In this document: positions 1 to 8,646 of the stretch, piece after piece
Layout of the letters: every line of letters starts with the position of its first letter
How positions within the stretch are numbered: the stretch's first letter is position 1
Source: a virus
Virus record (IMG/VR): IMGVR_UViG_3300040806_000854
Span: 1-23,506 of that record
Strand: one strand, 5' to 3'
Length of the DNA: 23,506 nt
The notes under the pieces: generated by a model
Told to the model about the DNA's origin: nothing
What the model saw: only the letters and a program-made list of their open reading frames with translations
Databases searched by the model: none
Translations under genes and position numbers: made by a program

Positions 1-2
1 GG

Positions 3-2522
3 TCAATGTGGGATATGAGTGTATACTGGGATGGCGGCAGTCTTAGTCCTGAATGGGATGATAGTTTAAAAACACCAGCAGGTATGTTAGCAAACAACCC
101 ATTAGGTTATGCATTGTTCAATACATACTTTGCCCCAGTGTTGAGCAAACCAGATTTTGCTACAATAGAAAGTATTTTTGGTGAAAATGATACAGGCGTG
201 TCAGGATATGTTGTTGATGAATTAGTAGGCGGAACTCCGGAAGTAGCAGCTATTCCGGAAGTTCCGGGATCATCCGCTACTAATCCTAGTGCAACTTGCA
301 CTACTATTGTAGGTAACGGTGTACAAACTACAATATATCTTGACAATGATGGACTTAATTTAACAAATTTAGTTGATGGCGATGTAATTGCTGTAAGAAA
401 ATCTACAAGTGATGGAGCAATACAGTTAGATCCAACAAGTTATGATACACAAATTAACGGCGGAGATTTATTATATTCGTCGGCTACTGGTCTAAATGCT
501 GAAGACATTGTTGTAGATGGTGACGGATTTGTTACGCCGACAACATCTAAAGGTCCAGAAGAACTTGTACCAGGACAAATACTTGATACGTTAGATATTA
601 AAGTTTATACTAGAGATAGTGACGGGCAAGGACAAATCTTTAGCCAAAGCTATATTATGGATAGCACATTGACTTATAGTCTTGGCGCACTACCAAGCAC
701 TAGTGATGCAATATTTGTAAAATTAAACAATCAATTATTACCGAGCACAGATTATACAGTTAATTGGACAGACAAAACTATTACGTTTGCTAGTGCAACA
801 GTAGGTGCTGAACTTAATATAGTAGCAGCGGCACAAGGAATACAAAGTATACTAGATTTTGGAACGTTAATTACTGACGGAACGTCAGAAGAATACACAC
901 TTCCTATCAAATATGTAGAAGGAATGCAAGTTTCTGTTACAGTTGACGGTACTCCTAAAACTGTAGATGTTTTAGAAACAGAAACAGTAGGATTATTTGC
1001 AGCTATTAGATTTGATGAGGTACAAGATGCAAATAAAACTATTCACTTTACAGCATTTGGTAATTCAGATACTGTAAATTATAGTCAAATTACTAAAGAT
1101 ACATTTACCGGTAACGGCACGTTAGCTGATTTTGAATTACTACAATCGCCGTTTTACTCAATTCCAACAGAACACAACTTAATTGTAAAAGTAAATAATA
1201 CAATTTTAAAAGCAGGATACAATGTTGAATTTGTAATTCCGCAAGCAGGACAAAAAGAATTTGCTGTTGAAACATTCCAGCATCCGTCAGGAAGTCTTGA
1301 AGTTAATGATATTAAAGTATTCTTAAATGGAATTGAAAAAACTACACCAATTGACTGGAGATTTGAAATTTCAAATAGTAGTATTATATTTGCAGATGAT
1401 GTAGGCGTCCCGGGAGATGTTGTTGATATATTTGTAATTACTGACGGTGATTATAGAGTTACAGGCAAAACGGTTACATTTGACACACCCCCTGCATTGG
1501 ATGATACTATTGAAATATTCCAATTCTCTAATCACAATATAATTGACATTGATAGAATTAACTATGATGTTGTATCTAGAAAACTAATGTCTCCAGATGA
1601 ATTAGATTATGTAAATTATATTAGATTAACAACTGGTGAAATTAGTTTACGCTCGCCTGCTCCTGATGCACAGTATGTTTGGGTATCTGTAAATAACGAA
1701 TTGTTAACACCTAGTGTTGATTACTATGTTACTAATGACGGTATGAAAGTAAGATTAATTAGACAACCGTCAACTAACGATAAAATTGATGTTATACATT
1801 TTACTTCTCCTGTAAGTAAGCCTAAATTTGCATTTAGACAGTTTAAAGATATGTTAAATAGAACACACTTTAAGCGTTTAGATGCACCGGCTACTAAATT
1901 AGCAAATCCGTTAAATTATTATGATTTAAGAATTGAAGTAGAAGATGCAAGTATGTTGTCAGAACCAAATAAGCCTCAAAATTTACCAGGTATTGTTTTT
2001 ATTGACGGCGAACGTATTGAATATTTTGTAAAAGAAGGTAATATATTACGTCAATTACGCAGAGGAACGCTAGGAACAGGAGTTAAAAACTTACATGCAG
2101 CAGGATCAAAGGTATTTGATCAAAACGTAAGTAAAACTGTTCCGTACACAGATGCTACAATGACACATACGTTTAGAGAAGAAGTTGACGGTGCGCAAAC
2201 AACGTTTGCTATACCATTTACAGTTGATTCGGTTAATGAAGTTGAAGTATTTGTTGGCGGAATTAGACAAAGAAAAAATACGTTGGAGGTATTTGATCCA
2301 ACAATAGCACTTGATAGTCCAGAAGGCGATGTTACACATTCGATTGATTTTACTATTAGTGCAAATGCGTTAATACTTACTAATGCGCCTGCAGAAGGAA
2401 CAGCAGTAACAGTAGTGAAAAAACAAGGAAAAAGCTGGACAGAGTCGGGTGTATCATTAGGTGATTCAAAAAATGCAATATCTAGATTCTTACGTGCCGG
2501 CACAACAGAGCTACCTGAATAA
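3..2522 (+). CDS. Large virion structural protein, C-terminal part (5' truncated)
   Basis: The frame is open to the left edge, and the first ATG (position 6) has no ribosome binding site and lies in normal-looking protein sequence, so this is the C-terminal ~839 residues of a longer protein. Counting from that ATG, it repeats a beta-rich unit of the form 'V.(L/V)N...L....DY': VKLNNQLLPSTDY at residue 238, VKVNNTILKAGY near 394, VFLNGIEK near 438, VSVNNELLTPSVDYY near 560 and VFVGGIRQRKN near 748. Such units are usual in phage tail and fibre proteins. Residues about 640-710 hold a distinct segment with GIVFIDGERIEYF and RRGTLGTG, which I associate with structural proteins of T4-like marine phages. 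No enzyme motif, signal peptide or membrane segment is evident. It heads the structural block, and the next gene begins 20 bases downstream behind a late-promoter-like box. Assignment as a virion or tail component is strong; the exact position in the particle is unknown. Confidence 0.8.
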   Translation, partial: SMWDMSVYWDGGSLSPEWDDSLKTPAGMLANNPLGYALFNTYFAPVLSKPDFATIESIFGENDTGVSGYVVDELVGGTPEVAAIPEVPGSSATNPSATCTTIVGNGVQTTIYLDNDGLNLTNLVDGDVIAVRKSTSDGAIQLDPTSYDTQINGGDLLYSSATGLNAEDIVVDGDGFVTPTTSKGPEELVPGQILDTLDIKVYTRDSDGQGQIFSQSYIMDSTLTYSLGALPSTSDAIFVKLNNQLLPSTDYTVNWTDKTITFASATVGAELNIVAAAQGIQSILDFGTLITDGTSEEYTLPIKYVEGMQVSVTVDGTPKTVDVLETETVGLFAAIRFDEVQDANKTIHFTAFGNSDTVNYSQITKDTFTGNGTLADFELLQSPFYSIPTEHNLIVKVNNTILKAGYNVEFVIPQAGQKEFAVETFQHPSGSLEVNDIKVFLNGIEKTTPIDWRFEISNSSIIFADDVGVPGDVVDIFVITDGDYRVTGKTVTFDTPPALDDTIEIFQFSNHNIIDIDRINYDVVSRKLMSPDELDYVNYIRLTTGEISLRSPAPDAQYVWVSVNNELLTPSVDYYVTNDGMKVRLIRQPSTNDKIDVIHFTSPVSKPKFAFRQFKDMLNRTHFKRLDAPATKLANPLNYYDLRIEVEDASMLSEPNKPQNLPGIVFIDGERIEYFVKEGNILRQLRRGTLGTGVKNLHAAGSKVFDQNVSKTVPYTDATMTHTFREEVDGAQTTFAIPFTVDSVNEVEVFVGGIRQRKNTLEVFDPTIALDSPEGDVTHSIDFTISANALILTNAPAEGTAVTVVKKQGKSWTESGVSLGDSKNAISRFLRAGTTELPE

Positions 2523-2525
2523 ATA
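2518..2525 (+). promoter_or_regulatory. T4-type late promoter box, AATAAATA
   Basis: The box matches the T4 late consensus TATAAATA at 7 of 8 positions and sits across the stop codon of the preceding gene, 17 bases before the next ATG. By the T4 rule (box at -13 to -6) transcription would begin near 2531, leaving a very short leader that still contains AGGA. Similar boxes occur by chance in AT-rich DNA; the support is its position in a 20-base gap. Confidence 0.5.
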
Positions 2526-2542
2526 CAGTATAGGAAAATTAA

Positions 2543-3145
2543 ATGAGCGACAACATGAAAGATACAAATGGAGTAGTAGTGCAAGGACACATTAAAATAC
2601 ATGATCCTGAATCTAAAAAAGTTTACGTTGACAAACGTAATGCAATTCACTATGAAAATATGAGTATTGCACTTGCAGAAAGTCTAAGCAATTCAGGACA
2701 AGGATTTATTAACAAATTAAGCCTTGGTAACGGTGGCACGAGCGTTGATCCTACTGGGGTAATCACATATCTAACACCAAACAGCACAGGTACTAATGCA
2801 GGTTTGTATAATGAAACATATTCAAAGGTTGTCGACGATAGAAGTGTAAACAATACAGACCCTGCTAGGAATAAATTAGAAACTAGGCATGTTGCAGGGA
2901 CAAATTATACTGATATTATTGTAACTTGTTTGCTTGATTATGGAGAACCAAACGGCCAAGATGCGTTTGACACTGCCGCAGCAAGCGATAGTCCTTATGT
3001 ATTCGATGAATTAGGATTGCGCAGCTACAGCACAACCGGCGAAGGAAGATTAATAACCCATGTTGTTTTCCACCCAGTACAAAAAAGTTTGAACAGATTA
3101 GTTCAAATTGATTATACTGTTCGCATACAGAGTTTGGCAGGGTAA
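2543..3145 (+). CDS. Conserved virion structural protein, 200 aa
   Basis: This is a small soluble protein with no membrane segment. The stretches NMSIALAESLSN, LGNGGTSVDPTG followed by ITYLTPN, YTDIIVTCLLDYGEPNGQ, FDELGLRS and HVVFHPVQKSLNR are, from memory, typical of a strongly conserved structural protein found beside tail-fibre genes in T4-like cyanophages and pelagiphages. I recognise the family but know no biochemical role. The start at 2543 follows AGGA at 2532-2535 with 7 bases spacing; a second Met at residue 5 is possible. It lies between the large repeat protein and the first fibre gene, and a late-promoter-like box precedes it. It is probably a tail or baseplate-associated component made late in infection. 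Confidence 0.75.
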   Translation: MSDNMKDTNGVVVQGHIKIHDPESKKVYVDKRNAIHYENMSIALAESLSNSGQGFINKLSLGNGGTSVDPTGVITYLTPNSTGTNAGLYNETYSKVVDDRSVNNTDPARNKLETRHVAGTNYTDIIVTCLLDYGEPNGQDAFDTAAASDSPYVFDELGLRSYSTTGEGRLITHVVFHPVQKSLNRLVQIDYTVRIQSLAG

Positions 3146-3158
3146 AGGGAGTATATAG

Positions 3159-5213
3159 ATGCCATATACAGTAAATTACACTGACATAGTTAACAAAGGT
3201 TCGATTATTGTTGAAGATAATACATTAAATGATGAAACAAGTTTAATGCTACCGGGCCGTAACACAACAGCATACGGTCAAGCAATTGCAGAAGACTTAT
3301 TACACTTATTAGAAAACTTTGCAAGTCCTAATGCTCCAGCAAAACCTGTAGAAGGACAACTTTGGTATGACACTACACAAAACGTAGATCAGCTAAAAGT
3401 TTATGACGGTACTAATTGGGTTGCTAGTGGCGGCCTTAAAAAAGCAAGTGCAGAACCGGCAGTTGCAAATTCAAATGCAGGAGACCTGTGGGTAAACACA
3501 GAAAGTCAGCAATTATATTTGTTTACCGGTAGTACTTGGGTACTAGTTGGACCAGACTTTAGTGACGGATTATTAACAGGCGCAGCAGCACAGTCTATAG
3601 TTGGTACAGACGATGTTACTTATAGTGTGTTATCAATTAAAGTAAAAGATAAGCCGGTTGCTATTGTTAGTAGTCAAGCATTTACACCTAAGACATCTAT
3701 TACAGGATTTAGACAAGGAATACAACCAGGAATAAATCTTGCAAATGAAGCAATTGTAGGATTACAAACATTAAAGTTTTATGGTATTTCAGAAAAAGCA
3801 GAAAACTTAATTGTTGGCGGCGACATAATACCTGCAAGTAATTTCCTAAGAGGTAATGCAGCAAGTACAACAGACTTCCAATTAAGTATTAAAAACAACG
3901 ATGGCATTAAAATTGGTACAGGCGGTCAACTAAGTTTAGGTATTGACGGTGAAACTGGCATTATACAACATAATACTAGCGGTTCAAGTATTGACTTTAG
4001 ATTACGTGAAGGTAATTTAACACCTACTGTATTAAGTATTAATAGTTCAGGCAATATTGGTGTAAACACATCAGCGCCAGAAGAGGCATTTGATCTTAAA
4101 GGTAATGCTAAAATTTCTCCTAAAACAGGTGAACCGGGCACTGGAGTTTTAAGTGTTGTTAATCCTTTAAATTCAACATCAGTAGGAACTGGTAGTATTG
4201 TTACAACAGGTGGTTTAGGTGTTGCACTGAACGCCTATATTGGTGGCGATGTAGATATAGGTGGAATTCTATATACAGGAAACATTGTTCCTGATTCTCC
4301 AAGTGTTAGAAATATTGGTACTGTCAATAATAAGTATGACCAAATTTATGCTACTACATTCTATGGAAATATTCAAGGTAACGTAAGTGGTACAGTTTCA
4401 GGAAGAGCTGGCTCAGCAGATAGACTAGCAAGTGCAACAACCTTTGCAGTTGCTGGAGATGTAAATCCTACTAGTTTTGAATTTGATGGACAAACAGGCG
4501 GAAGTACAAAAACGTTTAATATAAGCATTGCAAATAGTTTTGTTAGTAATAAAGAAACAGTTTTTGCGGCAGAAAATGCAGACGAACTATTAATAAACAG
4601 AACTACTGGCGTTACAGGTGCATATAAAATATCTAAACGTAATTTCTTAAAAGATATTCCGTTAGTACCCCCAGGCGCAATCATGCCATACGGCGGTGAA
4701 GAAGCACCAGCAGGTTGGTTATTATGCGACGGCACAGAAGTTTTAAAATCAGACTATAATGAATTGTGGTTAGCAATACAATACAACTTTAAAGATCCGT
4801 CATTGTTAAACAACAACGGAGTTAGTTCTTTTGCACTTCCTGATTTAAGAGGTAGATTTGCAATGGGACTTGATAACATGGGCGGCCCAAGTGCTAATCG
4901 TGTTACAGATATTGCTGCAGATGCAATTGGCGGGAACGCAGGGACTGAATCTAAAACAATTACTACTAATAACTTACCAGAACACGAACACGATCTAGAA
5001 GGTGAATCAGGAACACAGTTCTATGGTATACGAGTTGGCGCAGGCGAACCTGTTGACGACAATGCTATTGAACTTCCAATAGAACCTGGACTAGGCGGAA
5101 CACAAGGTATCGCTTCAAGCGGCGGCATAAAAACTGAATCGTCAGTTGGCGATCCACTTGATGTTATGAACCCGTTCTTAGCAGTGAATTATATAATTTA
5201 TACGGGGCAATAA
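3159..5213 (+). CDS. Tail fibre protein with phage tail-collar domain
   Basis: This is a 684-residue receptor-binding fibre candidate. Residues 1-90 carry the N-terminal module shared with the next two genes (LMLPGRNTTAYGQ, LLENFASPN, VEGQLWYDT, LKVYDGTNWVASGG), followed near 110-133 by a second tryptophan-rich unit (LWVNTESQQLYLFTGSTWVLVGP). The middle is repetitive and Gly/Ser/Thr-rich, as in trimeric fibres. From residue 504 the sequence matches the phage tail-collar fold (PF07484 type): PPGAIMPYGG, PAGWLLCDG, then LPDLRGRF at 560-567. It ends NPFLAVNYIIYTGQ, the usual collar-fibre C-terminus. AAGGGAG lies just before the ATG. The shared N-terminus probably attaches the fibre to the tail and the collar-type tip probably contacts the host; both roles are inferred from the family. 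Confidence 0.88.
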   Translation: MPYTVNYTDIVNKGSIIVEDNTLNDETSLMLPGRNTTAYGQAIAEDLLHLLENFASPNAPAKPVEGQLWYDTTQNVDQLKVYDGTNWVASGGLKKASAEPAVANSNAGDLWVNTESQQLYLFTGSTWVLVGPDFSDGLLTGAAAQSIVGTDDVTYSVLSIKVKDKPVAIVSSQAFTPKTSITGFRQGIQPGINLANEAIVGLQTLKFYGISEKAENLIVGGDIIPASNFLRGNAASTTDFQLSIKNNDGIKIGTGGQLSLGIDGETGIIQHNTSGSSIDFRLREGNLTPTVLSINSSGNIGVNTSAPEEAFDLKGNAKISPKTGEPGTGVLSVVNPLNSTSVGTGSIVTTGGLGVALNAYIGGDVDIGGILYTGNIVPDSPSVRNIGTVNNKYDQIYATTFYGNIQGNVSGTVSGRAGSADRLASATTFAVAGDVNPTSFEFDGQTGGSTKTFNISIANSFVSNKETVFAAENADELLINRTTGVTGAYKISKRNFLKDIPLVPPGAIMPYGGEEAPAGWLLCDGTEVLKSDYNELWLAIQYNFKDPSLLNNNGVSSFALPDLRGRFAMGLDNMGGPSANRVTDIAADAIGGNAGTESKTITTNNLPEHEHDLEGESGTQFYGIRVGAGEPVDDNAIELPIEPGLGGTQGIASSGGIKTESSVGDPLDVMNPFLAVNYIIYTGQ
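3394..3411 (+). repeat. 18-bp exact direct repeat shared by two fibre genes (copy 1)
   Basis: The sequence TAAAAGTTTATGACGGTA recurs exactly at 5443-5460. Both copies encode the KVYDG part of the shared N-terminal module. The third fibre gene has only a diverged version. Confidence 0.7.
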
Positions 5214-5216
5214 TAA

Positions 5217-7109
5217 ATGAGTTATCAACTAAACAAAACAAACGGAACATTACTTACAGATTTAATTGACGGACAGATTGATACAAATAGTACTAATCTT
5301 GTTTTAGTTGGTAGAAACTATAGTGGCTACGGTGAATACTTTAATGAAAACTTTATTAAGTTACTTGAAAATTTTAGTAATACTGCTGCACCGAGTAATC
5401 CGTTACAAGGCCAAACTTGGTGGGATAGTGCAGAATCAAGATTAAAAGTTTATGACGGTAATGCATGGAAATCGTCAGGCGGTCCTTTTGTAGATGATAC
5501 AAGGCCTCAAATGGTTGCAGGAGATTTATGGATTGATAATGAAAACAACCAAATGCATGCCTACGACGGCTCCGACTTAATTTTAGTAGGTCCGTTATAT
5601 ACAAAAAACCAAGGAGTTAGTGGCTTTCAAATTGAAAGTATACTTGATACACAAAGTAGATCACGTACAGTTGCTAATCTATATATTGGCGGCACTTTAT
5701 CAGCAGTAATTAGTAACATTCAATTTACGCCAACCTATGCACAAAGAATTACAGGACTTGTTACAGCAGATAACCCAGATGGGATAATTTATCCAGGATT
5801 TAATTTAATTGATCCTGGTAATTTTAAATGGAAAGGTACAGTAGAATCTGCAAATGCTCTAGTTACATCTAGCGGCCAAGTTAGAACAGCTGACTCGTTT
5901 TTACCTTCTACAACTGACGGAGTTACAGTTGGTACATTAACCATACAAAACTCAGGTGGATTAACAATTGGACTTGGACAAAACCATGTGCAAAAAGTTG
6001 TTGGTCCAAGATTTTATTTTGAAAATCAGCTAACTGACCACGATATTAGTATGCGTGTAAAATCAACAGCATTTGGTTCTGTTAGTGTTGATGCAATATA
6101 TGTAGATGCAAGTACAGCTAGAGTAGGTATTTTCAATAGAACAGATGCTGGCGATTTTAGACTACCTGAATATACATTTGATATTCAAGGTGATTTAAGA
6201 GTTACAGGTAATATGGTAATTGAAGGCGATACAACAAGTGTTGATGTTGCTACATTACGAGTAGAAGATAAAAACATTGAAATTGCTAAGACAGCAGACG
6301 GAACAACACTAACGGGTGCTAATGCTAACAATGCCGGCTTTGTATTAGATACAAGTGATGTAGGTCAAAAATTATGGACATGGCAAACAACAGCAAATGC
6401 ATGGACATCTAATGTTAATATTGATGTTAGCGATACAACTAAAGCATACAAAATCGGCGGCGTAGATAAACTTACAGATGATACACTTGTAAATGTTACA
6501 AAAGCACTAGATTTAGACCAAATTGGTACACTTACAGTATTACAAGTTGATGAAATTAATATTAATAGTAAAACTATTAGCTCAACTAACGATATGATCT
6601 TAGCATCAACGTCGGGTATTTCTATAACAGCATCCGGTGACATTAATATTACTGACAGCCAAAAAATTACTGGCATGGCTGACCCAACTGCTGCACAAGA
6701 TGCTGCAACAAAAAATTATGTAGATACACAAATATCTACTGAAGTAATAGCATTTAGTATGGACATTACTGGTTTAGGTGTAGGAGCAACATTAGAAAAC
6801 AATGTTGCTGCTTATCTAGGAGATTTATATCCTGCTAATGCAAATAATAACGGAAAAATTGCTCGCATACATACAACATCATATGCAGGGGCTACGGTAG
6901 AAGGGGTTGATGTAGAATCAGCAAAGAATATTTCATTTATTCCTGTTGATTCTAATGGAACACAAAATGAATCAGTTGTACAAAGTGTTACATTTGCTGC
7001 TGAAGGTGCTAGTGGTACAGTTATTCTGTCACCAGCTAGAGCATTAATGCAGTATATATCAAATGGAACAGCTTGGGTAATTGACCAGCCGACATCCAAC
7101 TATCCGTAA
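5217..7109 (+). CDS. Tail fibre-like protein, second paralogue
   Basis: This 630-residue protein begins three bases after the previous stop, behind a double stop TAATAA. Its N-terminal ~190 residues align with the flanking fibre genes: LVGRNYSGYGEYFNENF, LLENFSNTAAP, LQGQTWWDS, LKVYDGNAWKSSGG and GDLWIDNENNQMHAYDG. Around residues 319-357 it has a segment typical of marine phage fibres (DIQGDLRVTGNMVIEGDTTS, then LRVEDKNIEIA). Residues 489-506 form the widespread fibre motif DPTAAQDAATKNYVDTQI, which usually precedes a coiled or tip region. The last ~125 residues are unlike the tips of the neighbouring fibres. It is probably a structural subunit of a tail fibre or side fibre; whether it binds a receptor is unknown. 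Confidence 0.83.
   Translation: MSYQLNKTNGTLLTDLIDGQIDTNSTNLVLVGRNYSGYGEYFNENFIKLLENFSNTAAPSNPLQGQTWWDSAESRLKVYDGNAWKSSGGPFVDDTRPQMVAGDLWIDNENNQMHAYDGSDLILVGPLYTKNQGVSGFQIESILDTQSRSRTVANLYIGGTLSAVISNIQFTPTYAQRITGLVTADNPDGIIYPGFNLIDPGNFKWKGTVESANALVTSSGQVRTADSFLPSTTDGVTVGTLTIQNSGGLTIGLGQNHVQKVVGPRFYFENQLTDHDISMRVKSTAFGSVSVDAIYVDASTARVGIFNRTDAGDFRLPEYTFDIQGDLRVTGNMVIEGDTTSVDVATLRVEDKNIEIAKTADGTTLTGANANNAGFVLDTSDVGQKLWTWQTTANAWTSNVNIDVSDTTKAYKIGGVDKLTDDTLVNVTKALDLDQIGTLTVLQVDEININSKTISSTNDMILASTSGISITASGDINITDSQKITGMADPTAAQDAATKNYVDTQISTEVIAFSMDITGLGVGATLENNVAAYLGDLYPANANNNGKIARIHTTSYAGATVEGVDVESAKNISFIPVDSNGTQNESVVQSVTFAAEGASGTVILSPARALMQYISNGTAWVIDQPTSNYP
5443..5460 (+). repeat. 18-bp exact direct repeat shared by two fibre genes (copy 2)
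   Basis: This is identical to 3394-3411, in the equivalent place of the second fibre gene. The identity at all codon third positions over this stretch is more than expected from protein conservation alone, and suggests recent exchange or duplication. Confidence 0.7.
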
Positions 7110-7113
7110 AAAC

Positions 7114-7121
7114 GATAAATA
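7114..7121 (+). promoter_or_regulatory. T4-type late promoter box, GATAAATA
   Basis: This is a seven-of-eight match to TATAAATA in the 43-base gap between two fibre genes. Transcription would start near 7127, giving a leader of about 26 bases that carries the ribosome binding site AGGGG at 7138-7142 before the ATG at 7153. The location and order of elements fit a functional late promoter. Confidence 0.6.
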
Positions 7122-7152
7122 ATATAATAGCACTATTAGGGGTTACACAAGA

Positions 7153-8634
7153 ATGGCTTATTCAATTGATAGATATAACAATACACTGTTAACAACAGTG
7201 GAGGACGGCACAGTTGATCAAACAACTGACCTTAAATTCATAGGTAAAAACTATGCAGGATATGGTGAAATTCAAAATGAAAATTTCCTATTTTTGCTAG
7301 AAAACTTTAGCGGAGCTAATGAACCAGCAAGACCATTAAGCGGTCAAGTTTGGTTTGATAGCGGTTCAAGTAAATTAAAGTTCTTTGACGGAACAAAATG
7401 GCGCACAACTGGCGGCGCTGAAATTGGTGCAACAGAACCTACAGGATTAGCAACAGGTGATTTTTGGTGGGATAGTGCAAACGATCAACTTTACGTATTT
7501 AATGGTGTAAGTTTTATTTTAATTGGTCCACAAAACGCAGGCGAAGGTGTAACCCAAATGCAAAGCCGAGAAGTTGTGGATGCTCAAGGCGGAACAAAAA
7601 GTATTATTACTGCTACAATTGAAGATGAAATTATATTTGTTATTAGCCCGCACGAGTTTGATTTAAACTCAAGTGAAACTGTTGTAAAAGGACAAGGCTA
7701 TGATAGATTAAGAAAAGGTATTACACTAAAAAATACTAAAACAGCAACAGGTGGAGTTACAAGTACAGATCATTATTTCTGGGGTACAGCATCGAACGCA
7801 TTAAAATTGGGCGGCATTGATGCAAGTAACTTTATTCAAACTTCAGATGGAAACATTCAGTTTACACAAGGTTTAGAATTACCAGATGCAGGTTTATTAG
7901 TCGGCGATTCAAATGATTTACATATTAAAATTGATGATAACGGTTATGATGGTGTTATTCAAAATGTAACTAACAATAGTAGCATTAAATTTAAAGTTAC
8001 TACATCTGGCGGAACACTTACGCACGTAGCAACAATAAACGATAGTACAGTAGTACCAGCAGCGGATAATACATTTTCATTAGGATCAGCAAGTTTAGGC
8101 TGGTCTAATGTTTATGCAGCAAATTTTACAGGCGAAGCATCAACTGCTACTGCACTGAGAGTAGGAAGTGATTTCCGCACTTCGAGTGTTAGTGCATCAA
8201 ATAATACAGTTGCAGTTAGAGATGCTACAGGAAACATTGCAGCAAACTTATTCCAAGGTACAGCAACTACAGCACGTTATGCTGACTTGGCAGAAAAATA
8301 TTCTACAGCAGAAGAACTTGCTCCTGGCACAGTAGTTTGTGTTGGCAGAGGCGAGGCAGAAGTACAACCAGTTAATTCAGGTTGCATAGCAATTGGTGTA
8401 GTTTCAACTGATCCTGCACTAATGATGAATAGCGATGCAGATGGCCAGTACATTGGCTTAAAAGGCCGACTACCAGTACGTATTGTTGGTTCTGTAAATA
8501 AGGGCGATGCAGTATATGTCAACGATAACGGATGTGCAGGGACTGCAATAAACGGCGGTTCGTTAGTAGGTATTGCCTTAGAAGGTAGCAGCGACGAGGG
8601 TGAAAAGCTAATTGAATGTGTACTCAAAGTATAA
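7153..8634 (+). CDS. Tail fibre-like protein, third paralogue, ADLAEKY-type tip
   Basis: This is the shortest of the three fibre paralogues at 493 residues. The N-terminal module is clear: FIGKNYAGYGEIQNENF, LLENFSGANEP, LSGQVWFDS, LKFFDGTKWRTTGG, then GDFWWDSANDQLYVFNG. The C-terminal domain from residue 377 starts ADLAEKYSTAEELAPGTVV and continues with IAIGVVSTDPALMMNSD, GLKGRLPVRIVG and KGDAVYVNDNG. I recognise this as a tip domain common in marine T4-like phage fibres, related in pattern to self-processing or chaperone-like fibre ends, but I see no definite catalytic residues. It has its own late promoter-like box and a good ribosome binding site. Likely a tail fibre or baseplate-attached component. 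Confidence 0.83.
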   Translation: MAYSIDRYNNTLLTTVEDGTVDQTTDLKFIGKNYAGYGEIQNENFLFLLENFSGANEPARPLSGQVWFDSGSSKLKFFDGTKWRTTGGAEIGATEPTGLATGDFWWDSANDQLYVFNGVSFILIGPQNAGEGVTQMQSREVVDAQGGTKSIITATIEDEIIFVISPHEFDLNSSETVVKGQGYDRLRKGITLKNTKTATGGVTSTDHYFWGTASNALKLGGIDASNFIQTSDGNIQFTQGLELPDAGLLVGDSNDLHIKIDDNGYDGVIQNVTNNSSIKFKVTTSGGTLTHVATINDSTVVPAADNTFSLGSASLGWSNVYAANFTGEASTATALRVGSDFRTSSVSASNNTVAVRDATGNIAANLFQGTATTARYADLAEKYSTAEELAPGTVVCVGRGEAEVQPVNSGCIAIGVVSTDPALMMNSDADGQYIGLKGRLPVRIVGSVNKGDAVYVNDNGCAGTAINGGSLVGIALEGSSDEGEKLIECVLKV

Positions 8635-8646
8635 GGAACAATAAAA

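Noticed and set aside
6-8. ATG at position 6 as the true start of the first gene
   Set aside because: There is no ribosome binding site in the five bases before it, the frame is open to the window edge, and the first residues look like the inside of a larger protein.
2120-2650. Open frame of 176 codons on the - strand
   Set aside because: It lies across two well-supported + strand genes, its protein is rich in random Ser/Cys/Phe, and it matches no family pattern.
3731-3738. AATAAAT-like stretches inside coding regions as late promoters (also near 13911, 14338 and 17519)
   Set aside because: They lie inside genes, lack the final A of the box, and are expected by chance at this base composition.
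7126-7137. Short palindrome AATAG-CA-CTATT as a terminator
   Set aside because: The stem is only five bases, the loop is two bases and there is no T-run; such palindromes are common in AT-rich DNA.
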